Source: Chryseobacterium sp. JAH
GTDB lineage: Bacteria > Bacteroidota > Bacteroidia > Flavobacteriales > Weeksellaceae
Direction: 5' to 3'
Length of the DNA stretch: 64,000 nucleotides
Assembly: GCF_001507335.1 (NCBI RefSeq)
Contig: NZ_LMAH01000007.1
Coordinates: 62,001-126,000 of the forward strand
Shown here: piece by piece, positions 18,100 to 27,186 of the stretch
How the letters are laid out: every line of letters starts with the position of its first letter
Position numbering within the stretch: the stretch's first letter is position 1
Position numbers and translations under genes: made by a program
The notes under the pieces: generated by a model
Seen by the model: the letters and a program-made list of their open reading frames with translations, nothing else
Databases searched by the model: none
What the model was told of the DNA's origin: nothing

Positions 18100-18816
18100 T
18101 TATAAAACATTTTTAATCACCCTCAATTTATGCGTGTGCTTATTCATTTCTTTATTAAAAATCCCTGTAGAATCTAGTGTGTCAATCCTCACCTTTCCGG
18201 AAGCGTGAATGATCTTTTGATTTTCGAGCATAATTCCCACATGGATAATTTTTCCTTCAGAATTTTCAAAAAAAGCAAGATCTCCCGGCTGACTTTCTTC
18301 CACGAAACTTAAAACCTCTCCAACTTCTGCCTGCTGATAAGTATCCCTTGGAAGCTTTACATTATGAATTTTGTAGACCAACTGTACAAAGCCAGAACAG
18401 TCTACTGCAAAAAAACTTTTCCCACCCCACAGGTAAGGTACATTTCGAAATTCTTTCGCCGTAAGGGCAATACTCTCACGCAAATCATGACTTCTTCGGG
18501 AAGCAACTGCAGGATATTCTACTTCAGAACCCATAGACAGTAGAGTCCGGCCATCATTGGTCATCACCGAAGAAAAGTCTTCCGTAATCAATGTTACTTT
18601 TCTGTTTGCTAAATGTTCTTCTGTGACGTGCTTGATCTGTTTGGTATCCATCCAGCCTTCATATCCATCGTAGTGCATTTTTATTTTGGTCCAGTTTTTA
18701 TTTACTTCCAAAATATCTGCACTTTCTCCAAACAATATTTCTGTAACAATTTCTGCTTTGTCAGAATTTTCTGCACGCACCGGCGCTACCGTCACAACAC
18801 AAATTCCTTTATCCAT
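18100..18816 (-). CDS. C40 (NlpC/P60) peptidase with SH3 domain
   Basis: 238 residues. Residues 1-65 form a bacterial SH3-like domain (VTVAPVRAENSDKAEIVTEI, WMDTKQI). The catalytic domain begins near residue 115: Cys140 in DCSGFVQL, His192 in IHVGIML, and His204 in IIHASG. NlpC/P60 enzymes cut D-Glu-diaminopimelate type bonds in peptidoglycan stem peptides. No signal peptide is visible, so it may act on imported cytoplasmic muropeptides as in YkfC-like enzymes, which is an inference. First gene of an envelope operon. Confidence 0.88.
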   Translation of the reverse strand: MDKGICVVTVAPVRAENSDKAEIVTEILFGESADILEVNKNWTKIKMHYDGYEGWMDTKQIKHVTEEHLANRKVTLITEDFSSVMTNDGRTLLSMGSEVEYPAVASRRSHDLRESIALTAKEFRNVPYLWGGKSFFAVDCSGFVQLVYKIHNVKLPRDTYQQAEVGEVLSFVEESQPGDLAFFENSEGKIIHVGIMLENQKIIHASGKVRIDTLDSTGIFNKEMNKHTHKLRVIKNVL

Positions 18817-18902
18817 TTATTTATATTAAAAGATTGGATGATTTAAAAATTAAAAAACTAGAGATACGAATCTTGTAATTATTTAATATTTAAATCTTTT
18901 AA

Positions 18903-19550
18903 TTATTTCTTTCTAAGAAGATTTACTCCGTCACGCAAAGGTAAAATAAGATTTTCAAAATCTTCATCTTTCGCGGCCAAATCATTAAGCTCTTTGATAA
19001 CCTTTGTTGATTTCTGTTTCGGATTATCTTCTAAAACTTTTCCATACCAAAGCACGTTATCAAAAATGACCACAGAACCTGATTTTGTTTTTGGCTTAAT
19101 AAGTCTAAAATATTCTGCATAATTTTCTTTATCCGCATCAATAAAAACGAGATCAAAAACCTCATCAGTTTCCTTTAAAAATTCTTTTGCATCCTGAATT
19201 TGAAAATTAATCTGATTTGAAAATTCACTTTCTGCAAAATATTTTTTTGGGAGATATGCTAAATCTTCATTTACATCCAAAGTCGTCAACTTCCCCTCTT
19301 TTGACAAACCTTCTGCCATACAAAGCGTTGCATAACCGGTGAAAGTTCCAATTTCTAAAATATTTTTCGGACGTAAAATCTTTGAAATAATAGTTAGAAG
19401 CCTTCCCTGCTGGTAACCGGAAATCATGTGAGGCTGTGTTGTTTTTTGAAACGTTTCTCTCCTCAACTTCCGGAGAATTTCAGGTTCAGGGGAAGCGTGA
19501 TTTTCAAGATACCTGTCCATCTCAGCATTTTTTTCTTCAAAAAAGCTCAT
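18903..19550 (-). CDS. Class I SAM-dependent O-methyltransferase
   Basis: 215 residues of the O-methyltransferase family 3 (catechol OMT-like). SAM-binding ILEIGTFTGYATLCMAEGL is followed by LTTLDVNEDL and the metal-site segment FDLVFIDADKENYAEYF, then VIFDNVLWYGKV. The whole family length is present. Substrate unknown. Monocistronic with a putative promoter 20 bases upstream. Confidence 0.88.
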   Translation of the reverse strand: MSFFEEKNAEMDRYLENHASPEPEILRKLRRETFQKTTQPHMISGYQQGRLLTIISKILRPKNILEIGTFTGYATLCMAEGLSKEGKLTTLDVNEDLAYLPKKYFAESEFSNQINFQIQDAKEFLKETDEVFDLVFIDADKENYAEYFRLIKPKTKSGSVVIFDNVLWYGKVLEDNPKQKSTKVIKELNDLAAKDEDFENLILPLRDGVNLLRKK

Positions 19551-19570
19551 ATTATAATTTTTTAGCGATT

Positions 19571-19578
19571 CAAATTTA
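19571..19578 (-). promoter_or_regulatory. Putative -7 element for the O-methyltransferase gene
   Basis: Minus-strand TAAATTTG fits TANNTTTG, 20 bases before the start codon at 19550. Confidence 0.45.
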
Positions 19579-19654
19579 CTTAATTATAAACAATTTCAAG
19601 GAAGTGTAAAAATCAAATTATTTGAAAATACCGTAAAAATACGGATGTCTTGTA

Positions 19655-19828
19655 ATGGTTTTTAGTGATAGCTTTGTCCCAATTGACATGATGATGAGAA
19701 AAAAAACATTCGAAACAGAGGTAAAAACCAAGTTGATGAAAAAAACTGATCCCTCAGGTAACAAAAGAGAACGCAGTTCCCTTTTTCAATTTATCTTCTT
19801 AAAACTCAAAAAAGAAGATGTAGTTTAA
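19655..19828 (+). CDS. Possible small basic protein, 57 residues
   Basis: An ATG-to-TAA frame of 57 codons between the divergent O-methyltransferase and the convergent OmpA gene. Internal methionines at residues 12-14 (MMMRKK) offer a shorter start. The protein is Lys/Arg-rich (KTKLMKKTDPSGNKRERSS) and ends in a hydrophobic-basic tail. A strong hairpin immediately follows its stop, which is the main argument that something is transcribed here. I do not recognise it; it may be an unexpressed frame. Confidence 0.4.
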   Translation: MVFSDSFVPIDMMMRKKTFETEVKTKLMKKTDPSGNKRERSSLFQFIFLKLKKEDVV

Positions 19829-19870
19829 AAAAAAGAGTCCCGATAATATGTTATCGGGACTCTTTTTTTT
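19827..19870. terminator. Bidirectional terminator
   Basis: Long stem AAAAGAGTCCCGATAA (19831-19846) with its exact complement at 19851-19866 around TATG, with A and T tracts on both sides. It serves the OmpA gene on the minus strand and any transcript from the small frame on the plus strand. Confidence 0.85.
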
Positions 19871-19881
19871 CGTTCTATGGA

Positions 19882-20715
19882 TTACTTCTTAGGAGCAATA
19901 TCCATCAGTTTCATAAATTCATCAAGCTTAGGCATAATGATGATTTCTGTCCTTCTGTTTTCTGCTCTTCCCGAAACACTCATGTTTGTTGCTTTAGGAT
20001 TGTACTCTGAACGACCACCTGCTGTAATTCTTGCAGGGTCAACACCAAACTGGCTTTGCAATACTTTTGCAATTGAAGTTCCTCTTAGTGCAGAAAGATC
20101 CCAGTTATCTCTAGGTAAATTTGCTGAACTTAACGGAGAATTATCGGTATTACCCTCGATCAATACAGAATATTTGTCGTAATCATTGATTACCTTAGCT
20201 ACTTTCCCAAGAACTTCCTGAGCTGCAGGAAGCACATTGTAATCACCTACTTTATATAACATTTTATCAGAAAGCGAAATCATAACAACTCCCTTCAGGA
20301 CTTTCACCTGAACATCATCGTCAGTTACGTTATCCAACGATCTTTTCAACTTGTTTGACAAAGCTAAATTTAAGCTGTCATTTTTCGCATTAGATGAAAT
20401 AAGCTGCTTGATATACATGTTTGAAGAATTGATCTCTCCTACCAATTTATCAATGTTTGCAGAACTTTTTCCTGTATTGGAAAGACATGCATCCAAAGAT
20501 GATTTCAGCGCATCGTGCTGACTTTTCAACAGGTTATTTTCTGCGGTCAAAGTAGAATTCTGACCTTTCAGATCCTGAATTTCTCTCTGTCTTTCGCCGA
20601 TATTTTCAATACATTGTTTGTAGTTACCACTCAATGCGTCATACTGCTTTTTACTTACACAAGATGTTGCACCCAACGCCATTGCAGAAACTGCTAAAAT
20701 TTTTAAAATCTTCAT
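19882..20715 (-). CDS. OmpA-family peptidoglycan-binding lipoprotein
   Basis: 277 residues from MKILKILAVSAMALGATSC, a lipoprotein signal; the frame extends upstream but without signal logic. Residues 20-120 are coiled-coil-like (KQCIENIGERQREIQDLKGQ). The C-terminal OmpA domain holds VLIEGNTDNSPLS, NWDLSALRGTSIAKVL, and GRAENRRTEI, covering the usual peptidoglycan-binding residues. It probably tethers the outer membrane to the wall. Ends at the bidirectional hairpin; divergent from tilS. Confidence 0.9.
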   Translation of the reverse strand: MKILKILAVSAMALGATSCVSKKQYDALSGNYKQCIENIGERQREIQDLKGQNSTLTAENNLLKSQHDALKSSLDACLSNTGKSSANIDKLVGEINSSNMYIKQLISSNAKNDSLNLALSNKLKRSLDNVTDDDVQVKVLKGVVMISLSDKMLYKVGDYNVLPAAQEVLGKVAKVINDYDKYSVLIEGNTDNSPLSSANLPRDNWDLSALRGTSIAKVLQSQFGVDPARITAGGRSEYNPKATNMSVSGRAENRRTEIIIMPKLDEFMKLMDIAPKK

Positions 20716-20738
20716 AAATAATCTTTTTTTAGACGATT

Positions 20739-20746
20739 CAAATTTA
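20739..20746 (-). promoter_or_regulatory. Putative -7 element for the OmpA-family gene
   Basis: Minus-strand TAAATTTG, 23 bases before the chosen start at 20715; this also supports that start over the longer frame, which would begin upstream of the element. Confidence 0.5.
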
Positions 20747-20772
20747 GGAAAATTCATTTTAATTATATGGTT

Positions 20773-20780
20773 TATCTTTG
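20773..20780 (+). promoter_or_regulatory. Putative -7 element for tilS
   Basis: TATCTTTG, 22 bases before the tilS start at 20803 and divergent from the OmpA-gene element 26 bases away. Confidence 0.5.
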
Positions 20781-20802
20781 TACAAAAGAAATTCTGAGCC
20801 TC

Positions 20803-22119
20803 ATGCTGGATCAATCAACCTTCGAAAAACAACTCGAAAATCTCATTCCATTTCCAAACAAAAGACGCTATCTTTTAGCAGTTAGCGGAGGTGCAGACTC
20901 CATGGCTTTAGCATTTATTTTCAACGCTTTAGGTTTGAATTTTCAAATTGCACATGTGAATTATATGCTTCGTGGAGAAGATTCTGATGCTGACCAAAAA
21001 GTGGTTGAGAATTTTTGTTTTGCGAACGAGATTAAATTTCATTTATATGAAGTTTCCGAACAAGATAACAAGCCGAAAAATTCTATTCAGCTTTGGGCAA
21101 GAGAACTTCGTTATAATTTTTTTAAACAAATTCAGGAAAAAGAAGATTTAGATTTTTTAGTAACTGCACATCATCTGAATGATCAGCTTGAAACGTTCGT
21201 TATTAATCTATCTAAAGCTTCCGGAATCAAAGGCCTTACTGGCATTCCTGCAAATTCCCATAAAATTCTTCGTCCGCTTTTACCATTTTCTAAAGAGGAA
21301 ATTTATGATTTTGCGGAAAAATATCAAGTTAAATATCGGGAAGATCTTTCAAACAAAAAAAGTGATTATTTACGAAATAAAATCAGAAACGAATTAGTTC
21401 CGAAACTTTTGGAAACGAATGATCATTTTCTTGAGAACTTTAAAAAATCTTTGTCTTACTTAAATCAAACCAAAGATTTTGTACAACAACAGATCGGGGA
21501 AATAGAAAAAAGAAATACTATTTCAAATCATGAAAATAAAATTTTAGATAAAGAAAAGCTCAATCTCGAGAGCGACTATGTAAAATTTGAAATTTTAAAA
21601 AAATATGGTTTTGAAAAGCCAGAAGAAGTAAAAAAAATCTTCACATCTGAAACCGGAAGCTCATTTTTCTCAAAAGACTTTCAAGCGATCACCAATCGAA
21701 ACGAATTGATTTTAACCCAATTAGGTCACAAAAAAGAAATTCTAGAAGACATCGTTTTAACCAATGATTTTGATTTAAATCAAAGTCTTGTTGAGATTAA
21801 TATTTTAGACACAATTTCTACTATCGAAGAAATCAATACAACTTTCCGATGGGATTTTGACGCAGGAAAACTTGCGCTTCCACTAAAGCTCCGAAGAAAA
21901 GAGGAAGGAGACGTTTTTTATCCCATGGGGTTTTCGGGAAAAAAGAAAGTTTCGAAATTTTTTAAAGACGAAAAATTGTCTATTTTAGCCAAGCAAAAAA
22001 TCTGGCTTCTGACAGACGGAAACAATGCTGTTTTGGGCATTATTCCTTTCAGACAAGACAAAAGATACGCAAAAGATGAGAGAACACAAAGTATTCTCAC
22101 AATTTTTAATGAAAAGTAA
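20803..22119 (+). CDS. tilS: tRNA(Ile)-lysidine synthase
   Basis: 438 residues from MLDQSTF; an upstream in-frame ATG would lie before the promoter element. The PP-loop motif SGGADS is at residues 28-33, followed by VNYMLRGEDSDADQ and TAHHLNDQLETF, which are typical of TilS. A C-terminal substrate-binding domain (LRRKEEGDVFYPMGFSGKKK, then FFKDEKLS) completes it. The enzyme makes lysidine at position 34 of the CAT-anticodon isoleucine tRNA. One base separates its stop from the dsbD start. Confidence 0.95.
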   Translation: MLDQSTFEKQLENLIPFPNKRRYLLAVSGGADSMALAFIFNALGLNFQIAHVNYMLRGEDSDADQKVVENFCFANEIKFHLYEVSEQDNKPKNSIQLWARELRYNFFKQIQEKEDLDFLVTAHHLNDQLETFVINLSKASGIKGLTGIPANSHKILRPLLPFSKEEIYDFAEKYQVKYREDLSNKKSDYLRNKIRNELVPKLLETNDHFLENFKKSLSYLNQTKDFVQQQIGEIEKRNTISNHENKILDKEKLNLESDYVKFEILKKYGFEKPEEVKKIFTSETGSSFFSKDFQAITNRNELILTQLGHKKEILEDIVLTNDFDLNQSLVEINILDTISTIEEINTTFRWDFDAGKLALPLKLRRKEEGDVFYPMGFSGKKKVSKFFKDEKLSILAKQKIWLLTDGNNAVLGIIPFRQDKRYAKDERTQSILTIFNEK

Positions 22120-22120
22120 A

Positions 22121-24184
22121 ATGAAATTCAAAAACTGGTTTTTACTCATTCTCCTGTTCTTATTCACAGGAATTAATGCACAAATCAAAAATCCTGTAAA
22201 ATTTAAATTCACGGTCAACGAGCTTGGCAATAATCAATACGAAGCCGTTCTGAACGCGACTTTGGAAAGTGGCTGGCACATCTATTCACGAGACATTCCT
22301 GAAGATACAGGAATTCCTACTGAATATGTTGTATCAGGAAAAAACATAGAACTGATTGGTAAATTTCAGGAAGTCGGAAAGAAACACGAAGAGTTTTCCG
22401 AAGCTTTCGGTGGAACGATTATTTATTATTCCAATTCCGCAGGTTTTAAGCAGAAATTTAAATTAAAAGACGGAACCAAACCAGGAGAAGTTGTTGCTGA
22501 AATTACCTATCAGACTTGTGATGACAGAGTTTGTCTTGCGCCAAATACTTTAGAATTCACCCAAAAAGTTGCACCAAAAGGAGCTACAGAAGAAGTTGTT
22601 GCACCAACTGATGAAGTTAAAGATTCAGTAAAAACTACAGAGACTGTTGTAGCAAATCCCGCTAAAGGAGAAATTACCGTAACCGAGACTTCAAAACTTG
22701 ATCCTAAACAGTTAAAAATAGCTTCAATAGATTTTAAAAAGCCTTTGACGGACTGCGGAACCGCATCTGTACAGGCATCTGAAAACTACTGGACCTATTT
22801 ATTATTAGGTTTCATCGGCGGATTGATTGCCTTGCTCACCCCATGCGTTTTCCCAATGATTCCTTTGACGGTTTCATTCTTTACCAAAGGAAGCAAAAAC
22901 AAAGCAAAAGGAAAAAGAGATGCCCTAATGTATGGTTTTTTCATCTTAATGATCTTTGTATTATTAAGTCTACCTTTCCATTTGATTGACGGAATTGCAG
23001 GAAATATTTTCAATGAAATATCTACAAGTGTCTGGCTGAATATCGTATTCTTTATTGTATTTATCTTTTTTGCGGGAAGCTTTTTTGGATATTACGACAT
23101 TTCGCTACCAAGTTCCATAGCCAACAAATCTTCAAAAGCAGAAGAAGCTGGAGGAATTATTGGAATTTTCTTTATGGCACTGACTTTAGTAATAGTTTCC
23201 TTCTCTTGTACAGGTCCTATTTTGGGAAGCTTATTGGGAGGATCATTATCCGGTTCGTCTCACATTCCTACACTTTTAACCCTAGCTTTAACAGGTTTTG
23301 GTTTGGCTTGGGCAATTATATTTGGACTTTTAGCATTATTCCCACAGGCCTTACAAAGTCTTCCTAAATCTGGAGGTTGGATGAACACTGTGAAAGTAGT
23401 TCTAGGGTTTATCGAACTGGCATTGGCTTTAAAATTCCTATCAAAAGCAGACTTAGTATCGAAAACATTTTTAATCAAAAGAGAACTTTTCATTGTGATC
23501 TGGATCGTTATCGGGATTGGTTTAGCTTTATATTTATTTGGATTAATAAGATTTCCTCACGATGATAAAAAACCAAAAATTTCTATCACGAGAAAGATAC
23601 TGGGAGCTTTAGGAATTGGTTTTGTGATTTACCTGATTCAGGGACTAATTCCTGCAGAAAGACCAAAAATGCAGTTATTAAGCGGAATTTTACCTCCGTT
23701 GAATGTAAGTTATTTCCATGATGAAAAAGACGGAATTTTAGGGATGAAACCCGAACATGATTTCTTTAACGCAATTGAATTAGCTAAAAAAGAAAACAAA
23801 CCAATTTTGATTGACTTCACAGGATATGGGTGTGAGAACTGTAGAAAAATGGAGGAATTCGTCTGGAGCGAACCCGATATTTTGCCGATTCTTCAAAACG
23901 ATATTGTACTTGCTTCTCTTTATGTAGATGACAAAGAAGAACTTCCAGAAGACCAAAAAACTAAAATTGATTTGGGTGAAGGACAGGTAAAAAGAGTAAA
24001 AACAATCGGTGACCGATGGAGCTTGTTCCAGCAGGTGAATTTTAATAATAATTCTCAACCGCACTATGTTTTAATAACTCCGGATGGAAAAGTCATTAAT
24101 ACACCTGTTTCAGGATATATGCCGAAAGAAGATTTTAAAAAATTCTTAGAGTGCGGAGTTGATTATTTCAAGAACAATAAGTAA
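22121..24184 (+). CDS. dsbD: Thiol:disulfide interchange protein DsbD
   Basis: 687 residues. A signal peptide (MKFKNWFLLILLFLFTG-INAQ) precedes an N-terminal immunoglobulin-like DsbD-alpha domain to about residue 150 (GWHIYSRDIPEDTGIPTEY; TYQTCDDRVCLAP with two Cys). Eight or so membrane helices follow, with conserved Cys in LLTPCVFPMIPL and VSFSCTGPILG. The C-terminal thioredoxin domain has Cys571-Glu-Asn-Cys574. It passes electrons from cytoplasmic thioredoxin to the periplasm, for disulfide isomerisation or cytochrome c maturation. A start four codons earlier is possible. Probably cotranscribed with tilS. Confidence 0.93.
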   Translation: MKFKNWFLLILLFLFTGINAQIKNPVKFKFTVNELGNNQYEAVLNATLESGWHIYSRDIPEDTGIPTEYVVSGKNIELIGKFQEVGKKHEEFSEAFGGTIIYYSNSAGFKQKFKLKDGTKPGEVVAEITYQTCDDRVCLAPNTLEFTQKVAPKGATEEVVAPTDEVKDSVKTTETVVANPAKGEITVTETSKLDPKQLKIASIDFKKPLTDCGTASVQASENYWTYLLLGFIGGLIALLTPCVFPMIPLTVSFFTKGSKNKAKGKRDALMYGFFILMIFVLLSLPFHLIDGIAGNIFNEISTSVWLNIVFFIVFIFFAGSFFGYYDISLPSSIANKSSKAEEAGGIIGIFFMALTLVIVSFSCTGPILGSLLGGSLSGSSHIPTLLTLALTGFGLAWAIIFGLLALFPQALQSLPKSGGWMNTVKVVLGFIELALALKFLSKADLVSKTFLIKRELFIVIWIVIGIGLALYLFGLIRFPHDDKKPKISITRKILGALGIGFVIYLIQGLIPAERPKMQLLSGILPPLNVSYFHDEKDGILGMKPEHDFFNAIELAKKENKPILIDFTGYGCENCRKMEEFVWSEPDILPILQNDIVLASLYVDDKEELPEDQKTKIDLGEGQVKRVKTIGDRWSLFQQVNFNNNSQPHYVLITPDGKVINTPVSGYMPKEDFKKFLECGVDYFKNNK

Positions 24185-24205
24185 ACAATTTTTAAAATTA
24201 AACAT

Positions 24206-24233
24206 AACTCATGTCGAAAGGCATGAGTTTTTT
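24206..24233 (+). terminator. Terminator after dsbD
   Basis: Stem AACTCATG with CATGAGTT around an eight-base loop, followed by a T run. Confidence 0.8.
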
Positions 24234-24275
24234 ATTGATATTTATGCCTCTTTTTTTATATTTATTAAATTTAAT

Positions 24276-24283
24276 TATATTTG
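24276..24283 (+). promoter_or_regulatory. Putative -7 element for the interrupted T9SS protein gene
   Basis: TATATTTG, 27 bases before the ATG at 24311, so the interrupted gene keeps its start signals. Confidence 0.45.
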
Positions 24284-24310
24284 ATAATCAATAATATACA
24301 TTACAATCCT

Positions 24311-25885
24311 ATGAAATATAAATTTATTTTATTACTTCTCTTTGTTCATTATGGAATTTGCTCATACTCCCAATCTTCCATTCCAAATATTGAGTGGCAA
24401 AAATCATTTGGTGGGTCAAATACTGAAATACCTAAATCTATTATAGAAACACCCGACGGAGGATATATTACTGTGGGGCATTCAAAATCTTCTGATGGAG
24501 ATGCTACGATAAATCAGGGAAATAATGATTTCTGGATCGTAAAAATGAACGCTTCAGGAACTCTTCAATGGCAAAAATCTCTTGGCGGATCTGGCGATGA
24601 TCAGGCAAACTCGATCTGCAACACCGCAGATGGAGGATATGTGATTGCAGGATCATCCACCTCAACCGATGGTCATATTACCTTAAACAAAGGACACGCA
24701 GATTACTGGATTGTAAAACTGAATGCACTGGGGAATATAGAATGGCAAAAAACCTATGGCGGCACATTTCAGGATGTTGCATCTTCTGTAAAACAAACTG
24801 CTGACGGAGGATATGTAGTAGCAGGACATTCAGCTTCAAACAACGGTGATATTAGCGGAAACCACGGTTCATACTCAAACGATTATTGGGTGTTGAAATT
24901 AGATTCTTCAGGAAACCTTCAATGGCAAAAAGCTCTCGGCGGCACCAGCGAAGAAAGAGCGTATGAGGTTCAGCAAACCACTGATGGAGGGTATATCGTA
25001 GCTGGAGAAACTAATTCTGCAAACAACGGAAACATCTCCAGCACCGCCTTGGGAGTAAGAGATTTCTGGATTGTAAAATTAGGAAACACAGGTAATATTA
25101 TCTGGGAAAAACGATTTGGAGGTTCGATAGAAGATCTCGCTTATTCAATAGCCCAAACTTCAGACAATGGTTATATTGTGGCAGGTAGTACCAACTCTAC
25201 CGACGGAAATATAACATTCAATAACGGACAAGGAGATTTTTGGATTCTTAAGCTGGATGCATTAGGCAATCTACAGTGGCAAAAAACCCTTGGAACCTTG
25301 ACGTACGACCAAGCTTATTCGGTAAAACAAACACCAGACGGAAACTATATCGCTGCAGGATATGTCTCTTCAAACACCGGAATTCTTGAGTCTGAACCTG
25401 TTGCTTCAACACAGTTTTGGATCGTAAAATTAGATACTTCCGGCAATTTACTTTGGCAAAAATCATACGGAGGAAATGGTGCTTAAACGGCAAACAGTAT
25501 TATTTCAACTACAGATGGCGGATTGGTTGCAGCAGGATATTCACTATCAAATCCAGACAGTGGAGATGTTACCGGAAACCACGGGCAATCTGATTTTTGG
25601 ATTTTAAAGCTTCGAGGCTCTAAAGAATTAGGAACCACAGAGATCAATACTCCAGAAAAAATAAAAATATATCCCAATCCTGCAAAAGATTTTGTTCATA
25701 TCAATCATCTTCCAAAAGAGAGTACCGTGACTATTTTTGACGTTGTCGGAAGAAAGATTTTCAGTAGAAAGTATTCTCAGTCAAATATTTCAATTGATAC
25801 CTCAACATTTGCAAACGGAATATATGTTCTTCAGATTGACAGTACAGAAGACGTTTATTCTGAAAAATTGATCATCAACAAATAA
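24311..25885 (+). pseudogene. T9SS-sorted repeat protein interrupted by one in-frame stop
   Basis: Codons 1-391 encode a signal peptide (MKYKFILLLLFVHYGICSYS) and about seven repeats of roughly 60 residues, each of the form LQWQKxLGG...DGGYxxAG...DxWIVKLD. A TAA at 25484-25486 interrupts the frame inside the last repeat. Translation then continues in the same frame with no indel: TANSIISTTDGGLVAAGYS, the end of the repeat, and a complete T9SS type A sorting domain (IYPNPAKDFVHINHLP to KLIINK). The stop sits where the other repeats have Asp or Glu, so one GAA-to-TAA change would explain it. Without the C-terminus the product would be exported but not surface-anchored. It could be a true decay event or a sequencing error. 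The repeats look beta-propeller-like. Confidence 0.85.
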
Positions 25886-26080
25886 ATAAAAAACAATAAA
25901 ATATCACAAAAGTTTGCGATAATAAAAATGTTACAAGGTATTTCTTATATTAAACCTTACTAAAATAAAAAAATTATAACAAAATCCACAAAACAGGCAT
26001 AAACTTTGCATCGAATCAAATTAAGTGAATTAGAAACACAGTAATTCTTATAATTTGTTCAACATTAAAAAAACACTATT

Positions 26081-26599
26081 ATGGCTGAAATAATTGTACA
26101 AGAAAAAAAGGGAGTAAGACCAAAGAAAAATCCTATCAGAGTTGACATGACTCCAATGGTGGATTTGGGATTTTTATTAATTACCTTCTTTATGTTTACC
26201 ACCAACTTCACCAAACCTAATGTGATGGATTTGGGATTGCCGGCAAAAGATCCAGTGACTGAGCCAAAAAATGTGATTGGAGATAAAAATCAAATCACTT
26301 TCATCATTGGAGAAAACAACCGCATTTTTTACCATCAAAGCAATTCCAACGACCTTACAGAAGCCGGTTTAAAAGAAACTGATTATAGTGGAGTAAATGT
26401 TTCAAAGATCATTTCTACCGCTTACGAGAATGCTCCAAAAAAAGAAATTTTCACCATTATTGTAAAACCGACGGATGATTCAAATTATAAAAACTTTGTC
26501 GACATGATGGATAACATTTCAATCTCCAAAAAAGAACGATACGGAATAAGCGACATCAAACCCTGGGAAAAGAAAGTTTACGACAACATAACAAAATAA
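26081..26599 (+). CDS. exbD: Orphan ExbD/TolR-family protein
   Basis: 172 residues. The N-terminus (IRVDMTPMVDLGFLLITFFM, then PNVMDLGLPAK) is nearly the same as that of the operon copy at 5571, and the periplasmic ends share FTIIVKPTDDSNYKNFVDMM-type sequence. It lacks the Ala/Pro tail of that copy. No exbB or tonB is adjacent, so it must use ExbB supplied from elsewhere or be a duplicate with its own role. Followed by a good terminator. Confidence 0.92.
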   Translation: MAEIIVQEKKGVRPKKNPIRVDMTPMVDLGFLLITFFMFTTNFTKPNVMDLGLPAKDPVTEPKNVIGDKNQITFIIGENNRIFYHQSNSNDLTEAGLKETDYSGVNVSKIISTAYENAPKKEIFTIIVKPTDDSNYKNFVDMMDNISISKKERYGISDIKPWEKKVYDNITK

Positions 26600-26604
26600 A
26601 CTGA

Positions 26605-26631
26605 AGAGCATTTTTATAATGCTCTTTTTTT
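26605..26631 (+). terminator. Terminator after the orphan exbD
   Basis: Stem AGAGCATT (26605-26612) with AATGCTCT (26618-26625), then a T run. Confidence 0.8.
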
Positions 26632-26661
26632 ATTTAATTTTGAGTGTAATATTGCTGATTG

Positions 26662-27177
26662 ATGAAAAAAAATTTAATCTTAGCCATCGCAGGAATGCTA
26701 GCGTTCTCTTGTGCTAAAAAAAACAACCCAAAAACAGAGAGCATAAGTACTGTAGATTCTATCAACGCTGAGCGAACAAAAATCAATGACAGCATAAAAG
26801 CTTTAAACAGCAAAAACCGCTTCAAAGATTTCAGCGGAAGCCACAAGTTTGTTTATCAGAACGACAGTTCACCAAAATATTCAGGCTCGGTGAACTTCAC
26901 AAAAATTGAAGGTGAAAGAGATAATTACAATGTGTCGGGAAACATAAAGTCGGGTGAAAATTCTGTTAATTTAAAGGGATTTGTACAGGTTGTTACGGCT
27001 AAACACATGAATTTCACAGGAGAAATCACTCAAAGTATTTCTGATAATGATAACGGAAAATCATACACCAGAAAAGGCACCAAAACTTTTATGTCTAAAG
27101 ACGGGGGAAAAACTTACAGACTCCAGGATATGATCAATGGCTCGGGTTTTGTTGATTATATTGACATTCATTTTTAA
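26662..27177 (+). CDS. Hypothetical lipoprotein
   Basis: 171 residues from the ATG at 26662 (a TTG just before it is less likely). The signal MKKNLILAIAGMLAFSC ends in a lipobox Cys. Residues 25-55 are a polar linker, and the rest is beta-rich (HKFVYQNDSSPKYSGSVNFT, NVSGNIKSGENSVNLKGFV). No family recognised. It lies 9 bases before the alpha/beta hydrolase gene, so the two are likely cotranscribed. Confidence 0.75.
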   Translation: MKKNLILAIAGMLAFSCAKKNNPKTESISTVDSINAERTKINDSIKALNSKNRFKDFSGSHKFVYQNDSSPKYSGSVNFTKIEGERDNYNVSGNIKSGENSVNLKGFVQVVTAKHMNFTGEITQSISDNDNGKSYTRKGTKTFMSKDGGKTYRLQDMINGSGFVDYIDIHF

Positions 27178-27186
27178 ATCTAAACT

